A stretch of DNA of 64,000 nt from NCBI GenBank assembly GCA_026122225.1, contig JANEZZ010002678.1, forward strand, positions 329,501 through 393,500, read 5' to 3'. A program made the translations under genes and the position numbers. The notes beneath the pieces were generated by a model. It was not told where the DNA came from, did not search any database, and saw nothing but the letters and a program-made list of their open reading frames with translations. This stretch comes from Heloderma charlesbogerti (Eukaryota > Chordata > Lepidosauria > Squamata > Helodermatidae). Shown piece after piece: positions 1-11,222 of this stretch. Positions within the stretch are counted from its first letter, which is position 1. Every line of letters begins with the position of its first letter.

Positions 1-1480
1 GTGTTCAATTGGATTTGTTCCAGATTTTCCGCCAATATCACTATAGTCGACATCCCACTTGTTTCATCACCCACAGTGCCCTGGGGAGCCACGGGGGCTC
101 GTTGGGGCCCACTCCATGGGAGAGGACACTCAGGACCAATCATGTCAACCACAAGGCCATTTCTCTATTCCAGAGTTGAACCAGGGCTTCAACAGAATTG
201 CCTGCCAAGGAGACAGGGAAATCCCCAAGAGCTGTCAGAAAACCATCCGGATCCATCAGTCTCCTGGGACAGACCATCTTAATAGGCCCCCACCCCTGCA
301 GAGGTTCAGCAAGTCTAAACCATACCAGGTAGTGATCTGTGCATGACAATGGATCATTTCTCCATCCCAGATCACCACCATCCCATTCTGTTCAGAAGAC
401 CAGATCTGAAGTGTTGCCTGCTGAATGAGTAGGGCCAGATAGTAATTGGGCAGGCCCATGATTGCCATGGAGGCCATGAAGACCTGAGCCACTCCCAACA
501 AGGCGGCCTCAGCATGTACTGTATGTTGAAGTCCACAGCACAACAAGCTGCAGAGACTCCAGCACTCACCACAAAACCACCTCCATTAGCCCAGGAAGAG
601 AAACTGCTGAGCAGCAGGGTGGACAGTACACCAGCATAATCCCTATTCTGTCCCAAACAGACACCTTCATATACACACCCTTGTAACTGGAAGACTGCAG
701 GACAGGAAACCTGGACAGGGGGATAGAATCACAACAGACACTGCAACTCCATCTCCCCCCTCCCCACCATCTTGCCTGATTGAACACAGAGAACCCAGCT
801 GAGCAAAGCTGGGAGAGATGTACCCCCCGAGTCTCATCCAACCAGGACTTCGTGATACAGACCAGGTTGGCATGGTCACCCACGATCAGGTCATTGTTTT
901 CCAATTCACCGACCTGCCATTCAACCGCAGTGCCTTCAACCCAGGGGGACTCACCAGGGCTGCTCAGGTTCTCTGATGGCGGAGGCAGCATGGGAGCACC
1001 CTATGGCACTCCCCACCCCCAAAACAACTCACCTCCCTCCCTCGTATCTCCCTCTGCCCTCTACCATTCCAGTGACTGTTCTCTGTCTCCTCCACCTCTC
1101 TGTGCCTTTTTAAAACACCCCACCCCAACCAGCAGGCAATAATTGTAGGTCTAATAGCAATATATACAGCAAGCAGGCAAAAGTAGAAGAAATCCCTTCC
1201 CTCTTCCCTCCGTCCAACAGCCTGGCCAGCCCTTGCCCACCCCTGAAGTGGCTCCCCCAAAGGGGGAGGGTATTGGCCCACCCCTGGGCTGGCCAGCTTT
1301 TTGTGCCCCAGCTGCAGCAGCTGATGCAATCTCTTGCAGCTGGCAGGTTTCTTGGAGAGAGTGCAAAGTCAGGGGCCTGGTCTGGCAAAGAGGCAGTGTT
1401 TTCTGGCCCCAGAAAGTCTCTCTAGGGCAGCCAGAGGTAGAAGGTAGGAAGCACGGTTGTAAAGCTCACTTACAGTCTAC
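1..1480 (-). mobile_element. L2-like LINE, endonuclease region, cut by the left window edge
   Basis: Reading the minus strand in several frames gives pieces of an L2-clade endonuclease. The first is a WLDETRGVHLSQLC-like block near 770-880, followed by DRIGIMLVYCPPCCSAVSLP near 565-660. A NVHAEAALLG...MASMAIMGLPNYYLALL block follows near 380-520, and a DHYLVWFRLAEPLQ...CPRRLMDPDGF block near 240-345. Together they resemble the apurinic-endonuclease-like domain that nicks target DNA for target-primed reverse transcription. The pieces lie in different frames with stops, so the copy is dead. The reverse-transcriptase half would lie left of base 1. About 960-1480 on the minus strand is GC-rich and is assigned to the element's 5' region by position only. 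L2 rather than CR1 is judged from wording of the motifs, not from alignment. Confidence 0.72.
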
Positions 1481-1562
1481 TTGGGCTGTATCTCTTCTGT
1501 GTCCCCTCTCAGCATGCTGGTGGTATGAAGCTGATTCAGCAGGACTGATTCATATAACCCAG

Positions 1563-1696
1563 GCTTCTTCAATTTGGTGTTCTCCAGATGTTTTGGACCC
1601 CAACCCCCATCATTAGTGACCATTGCCCATGCCAGCTGAAGCTGATGGGAGTTGTAGTCCAAAACATCTGGAGAGCACCAGGTTGGGGAAGACTGA
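1563..1696. mobile_element. Palindromic MITE (family with CCAGATGTTTTGGAC arms)
   Basis: A short palindromic unit. The left arm contains CTCCAGATGTTTTGGAC and the right arm its complement GTCCAAAACATCTGGAG, with outer arms ending near CTTCTTCAA and TTGGGGAAG. The centre reads TTGCCCATGCCAGCTGAAGC. Related copies occur near 6641, 40556, 51855, 52128 and 53876. It has no coding capacity and is best read as a non-autonomous DNA-transposon derivative. The superfamily is not determined. Confidence 0.7.
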
Positions 1697-2503
1697 CATA
1701 AGACCGTGAAGATAGGAAAAAACATTATATTTGCTTAAAGTTTATGCTTCTATTGAAGCAATAATAGGATGCCCAGATACCAGGCATTTTTAAAAGTATG
1801 TTAAATGTTGATGTGCAGCCATAAAGGCTTCCAAAAGTTAGCTAACAATGGTGCATCCTTATGTGAACAACACAGTGAAAAATGAAGGGGCAGACGTTGA
1901 GGCAATCATATGATTGCTGCCATAAGGCTGCAATCCTCTACTCACTTACCTGGGAGTAAGCCCAATGGTACTTTTGCACAGACATGCGTAAGATTGTGCT
2001 GTAAGTATGTAAATTCATTCTCAATAAAATTAAGTATTTTAGCAGAAAAGCAGCTTATAATTTTGTTAAATGAATATATTAAATATAGTCTTGTGTAATT
2101 TGGCCTGCAACGACCCCTTCTGTTTGGAACCCTCAGTTCTTCAACCGTAATTGTCCTACCTCTTAGCTATTGTGGAGTCCTCTACTATCGTCAAGTACTT
2201 TGTTTTATGTGCAGAATGCCATTTCTGTGTGGACTGCTGTCGTGTAGAGTGCCGTTCATTCTTATACATTGTCAGTGCTGTGTCTGCACAGAGAAGAGAT
2301 GGAAAGACTCACAGGAATCCACCGGTTTCTTACTTGTTGTGGGATTTCAGATGATGAATTGTTCAGCAGAGAGGACTGATGTGTCAGTGACAATGGTAAC
2401 ACTAATTACATGAAAGTAATCCCACTAGATCACTCCAGGTATTTCAGATATTGTAGACTAAAGAGGGCATAGTTTTGATTGTACTGTTCACATGACAGAT
2501 AGG
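1697..2503. other. Unassigned DNA with one short interspersed repeat
   Basis: I see no gene. At about 1922-2006 there is a short palindrome-like interspersed repeat (CTTACCTGGGAGTAAGCCCA, then AGACATGCGTAAGATTG). The same family recurs near 5884, 31935, 32055, 32605 and 53670. The rest is AT-rich, unremarkable sequence. Confidence 0.5.
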
Positions 2504-2660
2504 GCTTGGCCAGGTGAAAAAAGAGGACAGGACTCCTGCACTTTTAATGGCTGTGAAGGAAGGGGGAATTTCTGAAATTCCCTCTTCTATACAACTTTTA
2601 AAGATGCAGGGCCAGGAACCCTCTCTTCTTTTTCATCTGGCCATCCTCGCACATACTAAA
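2504..2660. mobile_element. Palindromic DNA-transposon derivative (GGCCAGGTGAAAAAAGAGGACAGG type)
   Basis: The left part (TTGGCCAGGTGAAAAAAGAG, then CTCCTGCACTTTTAA) is mirrored on the opposite strand by the right part (TTTAAAGATGCAGG, then TTTTTCATCTGGCC). The centre GGGGGAATTTCTGAAATTCC is itself palindromic. Size and inverted-repeat layout fit a MITE. Confidence 0.6.
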
Positions 2661-2727
2661 ACACCAGTATCTAGACTATGCCACAGACAGAGATATACTA
2701 TTTTGAGCTTAGTTCCAGCAGGCTGTA

Positions 2728-3112
2728 CAGAAGAACATAAGAAGAGCCATACTGGATCAGACCAAGGCTTCGTCTAGTCCTGCATTCTGTTCATACAGTG
2801 GCCAACCAGCTGCCCACAGGAAACCCACAAGTAGGATACGAGTGCAATAGTACCCTCCCACCCATGTTTCCCAGCAACTGGTGTACATAGGCTCACTGCC
2901 TCTGATAGTGGAGGTAGCATATAGCCATCAGGATTAGTAGCCACTGATAGCTTTATCCTCCATGAATTTGTCCAATCCCCTTTTAAAGCCATCCAAACTG
3001 GTGGCCATCACTACATCTTGTGGAAATGAATTCCATAGGTTAACTATGCGCTGTGTGAAGAAGTACTTCCTTTTATCTGTCCTGAATCTCTGACCAGTCA
3101 GCTTCATGGGAT
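2728..3112 (-). mobile_element. CR1/L3-type LINE 3' end, antisense
   Basis: Read on the minus strand this is the 3' end of a CR1/L3-like LINE. A stretch resembling the reverse-transcriptase C-terminal tail (KRKYFFTQR...LWNS...MATSLDGFKRG) is followed by a 3' UTR that ends in words such as GGTCTGATCCAGTATGGC. It is truncated and frame-damaged. Similar 3' ends occur at 17.2, 18.5, 20.9 and 41.3 kb. Confidence 0.75.
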
Positions 3113-3470
3113 GACCCTCATAATGCTGAGACCCAAACCCTGGATTACCTCTCCCAGTGGCTTCATGTAGATATTAAAGTGCAAAGGGGATAAAATAGAG
3201 CCCCTGGGAACTCCATTGGCTAATGGCCAAGGGACTGAGCAGTAATCCCACAGCATAACGTTCTGGGAATATTCAACCAAATGGAACTGGAAACATTGCA
3301 AAATGGTGCCCCCAAGTCCCATATTAGCCAAAGAGGATACCATGGTAAATGGTATTGAATGCTCTGAGAATTCCAGCAGAAACAACAAGGTTGTACTCCC
3401 CGTGCCTAGATCCTGGCAAAGATCCCAGGACCAAGGTTTGCTGTGGTCCCACCAAAAAATCACTCCCCTG
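3113..3470 (-). mobile_element. L2-like LINE reverse-transcriptase fragment, antisense
   Basis: The minus strand encodes VPRGSILSPLHFNIYMKPLG, then EVIQGLG. This is the L2-type RT region just before the catalytic YADD. Upstream on the same strand is SEHSIPFTMVSS, which looks like a decayed AFDTIDHGIL motif A. The upstream part VVSAGILRAFNTI can be read in another frame. The fragment abuts the CR1 3' end directly, so one probably inserted into or next to the other. Confidence 0.68.
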
Positions 3471-4018
3471 AAGCTGCTATTAGCCTAGGGACAGAAGCCT
3501 CTATTGGTGTCAGTGGAAGTTTCCCTCCCAAACCTAAGAGGACCTTGGAAGGGGGGATTTTCTTCAGGAGCCTGATTCCATGGTCCTGGTCCTGCTTTTC
3601 TCTGCCATAGTGGCTATGTTTTAATGTCTGGTGTTTAGTAGAACAAGTCTCTTAATCATGACAGTAGCGTAAGATCATGGTGGAGTTGTCACTTATTCTT
3701 GTAGTGGTATCTTTATGTTCTCATCTTAAGGAGAGGTGTGTGGAATGAGAAGAAATGGTCTGCAATAGGGTGAGAAACTGGGTAAGTGCAAGATAAGGAG
3801 CATCCTATTTTTGGAGGGAGACGTGTGAGGGAGGATGGGCGTTTAGGAAGTGATGACTCCATCTTCAGGTAAGTATACCCTGGGACATCCTATCAACATT
3901 CTTGGTATTTCCCCATCACCAGTATCTGGCTACCAGATATTTCAAATGCCAGCATAGTATCCTTTTCCAGTTTCCCTATAAGCTGGACATAGGATACTTT
4001 CACACACTTATTTTCACA
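3471..4018. other. Unassigned DNA
   Basis: No gene, recognisable repeat or long inverted repeat was seen here. Confidence 0.4.
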
Positions 4019-4084
4019 TATTATTTATTTATTTATTTATTTATTTACAATATTTATATACCACTCCGCATCAGAAGATTTTGG
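4019..4084 (-). mobile_element. L2-like LINE 3' tail, antisense
   Basis: A (TTTA)n tract followed by TATTTATATACCACTCCGCA and TCAGAAGATTTT is the reverse complement of the 3' end of the sense L2 at 12.49-12.55 kb, which reads AAATCTTCTGATGTGGAGCG and then GTATATAAATATTGTAAATA. This is a very short 5'-truncated insertion. Confidence 0.72.
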
Positions 4085-5266
4085 AGTTGTGAACAATGTG
4101 ATAAAAGAATAAAACAACAGGTTAAAAGAATTAAAACATTTAACAATGTGATGCCAAACACTTTTGTGCTGTGCTACACACACGTGTGAATGTTGTTAAT
4201 GCAGGACAAAAAGCGGAAAAGAGCCATTTTAAAAACAGAACTGCTCATTTAAAGCCAATGTCGGCATTATATTCCCATTCCAAATGTGAGAAAAGCAAAA
4301 AGCATTTCTAGTTTCCTGCACGGCAATGCCCATAGCATTAGGCATGCTGGCTTTTTTGCAACGTGAGGATTTCCCTTCACTGGGGAAATCAATATCTGCC
4401 TTTCAGTGTACCTTTGAGATGCTTTTTCTGGCTGAGCAAACAACTCAAGCAAAGGGAAGAATCTAGACTCTTCGTCTAAAATACTTACTATTCTCATAGT
4501 ATAATTGATGTTGTATAGAATTGGCATGAAGAATTAATTGCTAATGAAAGCAGCCTGCTAACCTGCAATTTTTACGCTCTGTGTTTTGTGCATTTTATAA
4601 GACTGCTAGAAAAAAAAACCCTCCCTCTTTTCCCCAAATCATGAATGGTGTAATTTGTTGCATTTTTAAAGGCCATTCGTCCTGAGAGATTATGAATGTA
4701 TATTGCCTAAGGTTGTATTCCATCATTACAAAAGTGCTGGAATCCTTCTTAAAGTTTGTTTTACCTGTAGAAGCACTGGGAATTTTGTCTCCTACATGAA
4801 ATTCAACAACATTGGCATTTTGACATTTGAGAGGGGTCTTTTGGTTTTGTCAGCCGCAGGAAAAGAAATTAAAGGAACAATTTCTTTTAATAATGCAACT
4901 AGTGGTTCTGCTTATCCACTGGCCCCAAGTGCTTGATACCTTTTCATATCTTGTATATAACCCCTTTCACATAGGCTGGCGTACTTTTGTAAAATGGTTA
5001 ATGTCTGTGATCAAAATATACTTTTACATTTCATCTTCAGCAAAAACATGAAATCTACTTTCATTGAAAGTTGGTGCAAACCTCTTTGAAATGAAGACTG
5101 TTGAACCTCAGCAGTACATGGTAGATTGCTTGAAGTATGTGCAAGTATGTGTAGCTGCCTTTTGGGCCCTGGCGCATGGCCTCAATGGCATATGCGCAAT
5201 AGGGTTGCCATTGGTTAGGTGTTTCTTTGCTTGCTTGCTTTCCAGTCTAGGCAGAATTTTTGCCAG
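4085..5266. other. Unassigned DNA
   Basis: AT-rich sequence with only short chance reading frames. No recognisable repeat boundary was found. Confidence 0.4.
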
Positions 5267-5268
5267 AC

Positions 5269-5324
<56 letters not shown>

Positions 5325-5326
5325 TC
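5267..5326. repeat. (TTTC)n microsatellite
   Basis: About fourteen nearly uninterrupted TTTC units adjoin the 5' side of a LINE 3'-UTR fragment. Confidence 0.95.
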
Positions 5327-5645
5327 ATTAATTTATTAATCAGTCATCTGGCTGGTCACCCAGCCACTCTGGGGGATGTACAAAGTATATAATAAAACAG
5401 TTTAAAACAATACAATTCTACATTAAAAACATCATATTTCTAAAAATACCCTAACCCACCCCAAATACCTGCCTGAACAACCACGTTTTTAATGCATGGC
5501 AGAAGCTAATTAAAGAGGGGGCATGGCAGAGTTCCCTAGGGAGGGAGTTCCACAGAGTCGGGGCCACCACAGAAAAGGCCCTCTCCCTCATCCCCACCAG
5601 TCTAGCTGTCCTGGCTGATGGAACAGAGAGAAGGCCATCTTTGGG
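5327..5645 (-). mobile_element. LINE (L2-like group) 3' UTR, antisense
   Basis: The segment starts with an AT-rich tail (ATTAATTTATTAATCAGTC) and contains CCACTCTGGGGGATGTAC, GGGAGGGAGTTCCACAGAGT and GGGGCCACCACAGAAAAGGC. Its layout matches the nested fragment at 21.2-21.7 kb (GGGAAGGGAGTTTTAGAGCC, GGGGCAGCCACTGAGAAGGC), so both belong to one family. No coding region is present. Confidence 0.6.
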
Positions 5646-5693
5646 TTAACTGGGGGATTTTTCCCAGCTCAGCTTCAATTCATATTTAGATGA

Positions 5694-5696
<3 letters not shown>

Positions 5697-5741
<45 letters not shown>

Positions 5742-5840
5742 CTCCTCCTTTGAGAAAGCAGAGGCAGTAGCCAGAGGTTTGGCACAGCATGGCACACAAA
5801 AATTTGGTTTTGTATACTCCCCCCCCCCCACACACACACT
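5697..5840. repeat. (CA)n microsatellite and neighbouring poly-C/CA tract
   Basis: An uninterrupted CA run occupies about 5697-5738. A second mixed tract (CCCCCCCCCC then CACACACAC) lies at about 5820-5839. Confidence 0.9.
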
Positions 5841-5882
5841 GCCAATACTTAACAGGGGAATAAGCATCCTAGTTTTATATTA

Positions 5883-5985
5883 AGGGTGCAATCCTATGCA
5901 CAGTCCTAAACGCTATTGAACACAGTGGGACTTGCTTCCAAGTAGACATGTATGGGATTGTGCCACATGTATAGGATTATACCAC
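5883..5985. repeat. Short interspersed palindromic repeat (AAGGGTGCAATCCTATGC)
   Basis: The segment opens with AAGGGTGCAATCCTATGCAC and contains ACAGTGGGACTTGCTTCCAA and GTAGACATGTATGGGATTGT. It is the same family as near 1922, 31935, 32055, 32605 and 53670. The ends are weakly inverted. Confidence 0.6.
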
Positions 5986-6640
5986 ATCAAACGATAATGA
6001 GAAAGCCAGTTGGTTGCAAGCAACGTCTGACAGTGTTTTATAAGATTTCATCCTCCTCATGTTTGTGGGAATATTCAACTGAAAGTAAACCAAACTGATC
6101 TAATTCTTTTTCTGTACTCTTGATCCTTCTGTAGTCGATCAAGGATGCGAGGACAGTAAAGTAACACACATAACTATTAACTGAGTATAATGATACAGAA
6201 TTTTTAAACAGAATTTTAAATATGCATTCTACAGACCTCCAGTGGTTAACATTGCATTCTTTCTGAGTTCTTTTGTGTTTTATATTTCTAAGGTACAACT
6301 CTGAGAAACAACAACATTCTAGCAAAGCACCAAATTAAGCTTCACTTCAAATTAAACTCTGGCTTTGCTAATATAAAGCCGACCATGTTTCTCTTTATTT
6401 CTGCTCTCTGCCTGACTAGAAACTGTTTGTTCTGATCTGGAGACATTTCTCAGCAACTGTTAGATTTTACAAAATGGACAAGTACTTGCCTTCAGGGCAG
6501 GGGGTAGGCCTTTTTAAGATTAACACTCTTCAGGTAGGGAAATAGAGTTTAGGAAGCATGGACTGCATGGAGGGACTCATGCGGTGGAAGGTAGATCTTT
6601 TGCCTAGGGGTGGGCAGAAGGTAGATCTTCACATGACTGG
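5986..6640. other. Unassigned DNA
   Basis: No gene or repeat was recognised. Confidence 0.4.
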
Positions 6641-6742
6641 GACTTCCAGAAGCCCCTGCCAGCATGGCCCATGTTCAGGAATGTTGGGAGCTGACATCCA
6701 GAACATCTGGAGATCTACTTTCTTCCCATCCCTGGCTTAGTT
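6641..6742. mobile_element. Degenerate palindromic MITE
   Basis: The segment contains CCAGCATGGCCCATGTTCAG and then ACATCCAGAACATCTGGAGA. It is a diverged copy of the CCAGATGTTTTGGAC family with a degraded left arm. Confidence 0.5.
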
Positions 6743-6929
6743 CACCTCCAGCCCTTGTTTGAGCAAGTTGTCCACCTGGAGCTTGTCATGCCTGCAACCA
6801 TCAATCTGCTGAGCCTTGTGGGTTCCTGCTGTGGATAGGTCAGAACAAGAATGGGGTGTAAGAGAGGTTGGATGTCTGGACAGAAAGAAAACCGATAAAG
6901 GCAGTGGAAAGATGAGGGAAAGCATACCT

Positions 6930-7270
6930 AAAAAAAAAAAAAGGTAAAGGTGTCCCCAACCAGTTGTGTCCGACTCTAGGGTGTGGTGCTCATCTCCATT
7001 TCTAAGCCGAAGAGCCAGCGCTGTCCGAAGTCGCTTCCGTGGTCATGTGGCCAGCATGACTGAATACCGAGGTGCACGGAACACTGTTACCTTTCCCGCC
7101 GAAGTGGTACCTATTTATCTACTTGCAATTTCTTGCTTTTCAACTGCTAGTTTGGCAGAAGCTGGGACTGAAGACAGGTGCTCACTCCGTCACGCAGCAC
7201 TCGAGTCTCGAACTGCTGTCCTGCTGACCTTCCTGCAATTCAGCATCTTAACCACTAAGCCACCGCGGCC
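6930..7270 (-). mobile_element. Sauria-type SINE (tRNA head, BovB-like tail), antisense
   Basis: On the minus strand the element begins GGCCGCGGTGGCTTAGTGGT (A-box region), carries a B-box-like AGTTCGAGACTCGAG and continues through GTAACAGTGTTCCGTGCACC. It ends at AGAGTCGGACACAACTGG followed by GGTTGGGGACACCTTTACC and an A/T-rich tail. The body is about 340 bp. It is flanked by ATACCTA-like and TTACCTA-like words, a possible short duplication. It was once transcribed by RNA polymerase III from internal promoters. The AGAGTCGGACAC word matches the BovB 3' end, consistent with mobilisation by BovB. Confidence 0.88.
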
Positions 7271-7322
7271 TTACCTACTACCTACTACCTGACATACCTA
7301 CTACCTACCTACTACCTGACAA
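7271..7322. repeat. (TACC/TACT)n simple repeat
   Basis: Repeated CTACTACCTAC units directly adjoin the 5' end of the SINE. Confidence 0.8.
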
Positions 7323-8687
7323 AACAGGAGGCAGATTCACTTCAGGGGAAAGCTCTTCTCTGCTGCCAGGCACCGGTACCCATGGAGTCTCTGGCTTCTA
7401 GATGGAGCTCAGCTGTACTGAAGGAGAGAGTTAGCTGGGGCAACAGAACCTCAGCAAATCCCAGGCATATATTGAGGGCTGCTGGTAGGCTGTGATGAAG
7501 CCCATTAAGACTGGAAATCTCTTGTAATTGAAGTAGCTGGGAGGGAGTATGGCCAAGTCTCTGTACTCTGTCCAGATAATTCCCCTATGGAGATACTTAC
7601 CTGCAATTACCTACGTAAAGTCTCTTCTGTCCAATCATGGGTGCCAATCCAAGGGATCACTACTGGTGTTTAAAGGTCCTTGTCTTGGCTGAACTATAAT
7701 ACATTTTGCATTGTATCATCAAAGGAAAGGTGGAAGCAACTGGAAGCCATTTGCAATTCTTTCTGCTTCCTTCGGATGACTTCTTCTCATCAGCTGTGAT
7801 GAAGCAGGACCACTGGCCATACAAATGTCAAAGACATAAAACATGGTTTCTGTAGTTCCTCTCAGATGATCTGTTATCAAATATAATCTAGTGAGCAGCT
7901 CAAGTCAAACACAAATAGCTATCTGTCAGAAGTGAGGCCCTGAAGCATCATGTGAGTGTAACTGAGAGCATCTTTTGTGAGGATAAATTCATTATAGCAT
8001 AAAAAGCATTAGTTAGGTGGGTGGTGGATGTAGAAATCAAGTCCAATTCACATATGAAACTATTTTAGCCATCGCTTGATATTTCTAAAGGCAATACAGC
8101 ACAAAGCTACAACCCTGTGTCATTATTTTCAGAGATATGTTAAATAAATATATATCGAATGGATGGAAGTGGGTCCCTTAGGGCGGATGGAAAAGAGAAT
8201 AGCACTTCTGGTGCTTACTTGACCTAGTTGTAGCTCCACTTTGCTCGGCCACCTGAGAGATACGCTGTCATCTCTCACTCATGGGAATATACCATCAAGT
8301 ATTCTTTCACTTTCCCCCGTTATCTTGCCTGCTGCAGAACAGAGCTGCTGCCCTACAAGATGTGCCATCCATCATTTATAAAAGGGTGAGAATAAGTAAA
8401 AAGAGCAGCAGAAAAAGTCGCAGTTGCTCAGTTCATAGAAGAGCACTATTTGCACCAATGCACTGGTGGGAAGAAAATATGTTAAACAAAGAGATTGTTC
8501 ATTTCCTCTTGCATTACGGAATGGATAAGATTAATCTGTTTATTATTCGCTGAAAACCGAAGTATTTTAATTCTGGTTCAAAATGGTCAAGAGTAGCTAA
8601 GGAAGAAAGCATATGATGATGCAATGTGACCCGTAAACAAATGCAACTGTGAGGAACTTGAAGCCCACCCACCCTGCCCCATGACTA
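7323..8687. other. Unassigned DNA
   Basis: No gene or recognisable repeat was seen in this 1.4-kb stretch. Confidence 0.4.
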
Positions 8688-9069
8688 AGAGCATTTCTAC
8701 ACAAGGCTTTTATTGCACGCTCATGATTGGTCACTTATGGAAGTGTGCAGGTCCTTTAATGATGTCATCAAGCTCCAGGGTCTCTCCCGTGCTTTCTGAC
8801 CTTATCCTGCTTCGAAAAAGATCAGAGATAACCCGATAAGGAACATTAATCCAATATATTTGCAGTGTGTAATTGTGCAGTTTCGCTATAACCACAGTGC
8901 CATCTAGTGGTTGTAAAATGAAACATATAAAACTTACCGAGAAAGGAATTGCCTGATTCAAAGCATGTGTCTGCCCATGTAAAGGAGCCGATCTTAATCA
9001 CGCAAAGAATCCAAAAGCAGAAGCCCCGGTAAGGATGCGGGATTTTAGCCTCTTGTGGTGAAGCTCTAA
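8688..9069. mobile_element. hAT-like MITE (TTCTACACAAGGC termini)
   Basis: The left end AGCATTTCTACACAAGGC and right end GCCTCTTGTGGTGAAGCTCT form imperfect terminal inverted repeats. The interior word CAGTGCCATCTAGTGGTTGT is shared with related copies near 15.4 kb (ACCACTAGATGGTGCTG, opposite sense) and 42.5 kb (CAGCACCACCTAGAGGTT). It is non-coding. The hAT label is an inference from TIR style. Confidence 0.6.
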
Positions 9070-10264
9070 GCTCCTGTAGGCCCCAAGGAAGAAAGAAAAG
9101 GACATGGCAAGGTATCTTTCTTTTCCTTCGAGTCAACAGAGGAAACCAACATACATGAAGTCAGGGTTGTCTTCTCAGGTGGAACATATGACATGCTTGC
9201 ACCTGTAGTGTGGTAAAAACAACACCACAGTTGTACTACTACAGTGTCAGGATTTTAAATTCATTTTTATGAATGTCATACCAACAGGCTGGCGTCAACA
9301 CTACTCCTACTCCTACTCCTACTTTTACTACTATGGTGACGAGAACGATGACAACTGCTGCTAGCAACAGCAGTAGTCCCCCTTCTCCTCCTCCTCCTTA
9401 ATGTTTGTTTAGTACCACCAATATGCTGTCTGCCGTAGATAACACAGATGTGATCTGGTTCTTCCCAGTCCAGAGGAATTACAGCCTGCAGTAGACAGAC
9501 AAAAGAGGAAAAGTGGAGAGGATTTACAGCGAGACTGATTAAGGGAGAGTCGGTTGGCAGTCAAGAAACAAGCAAGGTGAGGCTAGGATGCTTAAGGCAA
9601 TGCTTTTTCTTTTATAAAAAGAAGCAGATCTTGAGAAAAAGAAAGCACCTTCACAAGTGTTGCCCTCTGTCCTCTTCCAGGCACAGAGAGCAGCATGGGA
9701 GAATGAGACAAAGAGGGCTGACAACAAATGGGTTTGCACAGAATGGAGAGGGTGAGAAGCAAGGGGGTAGATATGGACCAGTTCTTACATTGTGTCTTCC
9801 ATGTGGTAGCTGCTGGAAATGCTTTGGTCTGGCAGCAGATGCATATGACAGCAGCTCTAATGTGCAAGCTGGTCACCATGTAGATTGCCTCAGTCACTGG
9901 ACCCCATGCCAGTGTTGCTTCTTCCTGGCAGCGGTTGGCACCTGAAGTGGAGACAACTCACATGACTAGGGCAATCGAGTCCCATGTGGAGGGTGGATCT
10001 CGTACATTGCACGGACCCACTGCCACACAAAAGAGTCTCCAGCACCTTCAATATGATGGCCACAAGGGACAAACTGGCACACAGTCAAGGGCAGAAAAAT
10101 AAGGGTAAAGTGCTGTACAATGGACCAAAACCCCTAACTTCACTTAAATGTTGATGGGATCTGAATTGATGGTGATTAGCCAGGAACAAGGTCTTGGAGT
10201 GCAATAGCGGTGAAAAAGGCAAAGGAGTTGAAAACAAGATAGCTGGTATTGTAATGTCTTTATC
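9070..10264. other. Unassigned DNA with trinucleotide-rich patches
   Basis: Tandem CTACTC hexamers lie at about 9298-9325 and a (CTC)n patch at about 9380-9400. No gene or transposon was recognised in the remainder. Confidence 0.45.
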
Positions 10265-10706
10265 CAAATGTATGATGTAGCCATGTTTGGAATATGGTAC
10301 ATAGCTCTGGTTGCCTCATCTCAAAAAGATGGTGATGGAACTGGAAAAGGCACAACAAATGGCAAGCAACAGGATCAAGTATTTGGCGTACCTGCATATG
10401 ACAAATGGCTAAAACATTTGGAACTTTCTAATTTATAAAGAGGACGACATGATAGAAGTGTATAGCATTAGACATGGTGGTATGGAGAGAGAGAGAGAGA
10501 GAGAACTTTTTTCTTCCTCTCCCATAATACTAGAACTTGTGGTCACCCAATGAAATAGAGTGGCACTAGATTTATGATAGACAAAAGGAGATCTTTGTAC
10601 AATTCAAAGGTAGTTTATGGAATTTACTGCTGCAAACTACAGTGGTGTCCGTTAGCTTAGATAGCTTTTAAAGTGGGGAGGATTAGACAATTTCATGGAA
10701 GACAGA
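10265..10706 (+). mobile_element. CR1/L3-type LINE fragment
   Basis: The plus strand encodes pieces resembling the C-terminal part of a CR1-clade RT: LWLPHLKKMVMELEKAQQMA, then SNRIKYLAYL, then KEDDMIEVYSIRHGG. The corresponding DNA continues through CATAATACTAGAACTTGTGG to TTAGACAATTTCATGGAAGA. A short (GA)n expansion at 10484-10503 interrupts it. Both ends are truncated and the frame is broken. Confidence 0.72.
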
Positions 10707-10707
10707 T

Positions 10708-10868
10708 CTATCAACCAAATATCTTTCCTGCCCACCATCTTCCAAAGAGCTCAGGGTGGCATACCCTCCCTTTTATCCTCATAACAACCCTGCAAGGGAG
10801 ATTAGACTGGGAGGCAGTGATTGGCCCAAGGTCATCCACTAAGAGTTGTGGCTGAGTATGGATCAACA
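10708..10868 (-). mobile_element. MIR-like tRNA-derived SINE, antisense
   Basis: ATCCTCATAACAACCCTGCA, then TTGGCCCAAGGTCATCCACT and GTGGCTGAGTATGGATCAA, form the reverse complement of a MIR/CORE-type SINE body. The sense version reads as gaccttgggcc and then acagggttgttatgagg. Related sense copies lie at 29.9, 38.7, 55.5 and 59.5 kb. Confidence 0.72.
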
Positions 10869-11222
10869 ACTATTCACCACGATAGAGAAATGAAACCTCC
10901 ATATTTGGATGCTACTGTAGTGCAGCAATGGGGGAGGACTATTCTGGGGGGCATCAGGTTGGCTATTGAGGGAAACAAGATCACCAGCCTGAACCAACAG
11001 GGCTTTTCTTATATTCTTAAGTAACACGCTTTGAAAGAGATTAGATTACTTCAAAACTTGAAGTAAGGAATGCCAGGTTTGTGAAACATTATAATGAGTA
11101 ATGGCAGCCTAGAAATACTTTTAGATAGATGGATAGATGAATGGATAAATACACGGACAGACAGGAACCACTATGAGTAGTGAAGGAACTAATTGCTGTG
11201 ATAAAAATCCAAAATTGTATTG
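10869..11222. other. Unassigned DNA with a (GATG)-rich patch
   Basis: An irregular ATAGATGGATAGATGAATGG tract occurs near 11127-11160. Nothing else was recognised. Confidence 0.45.
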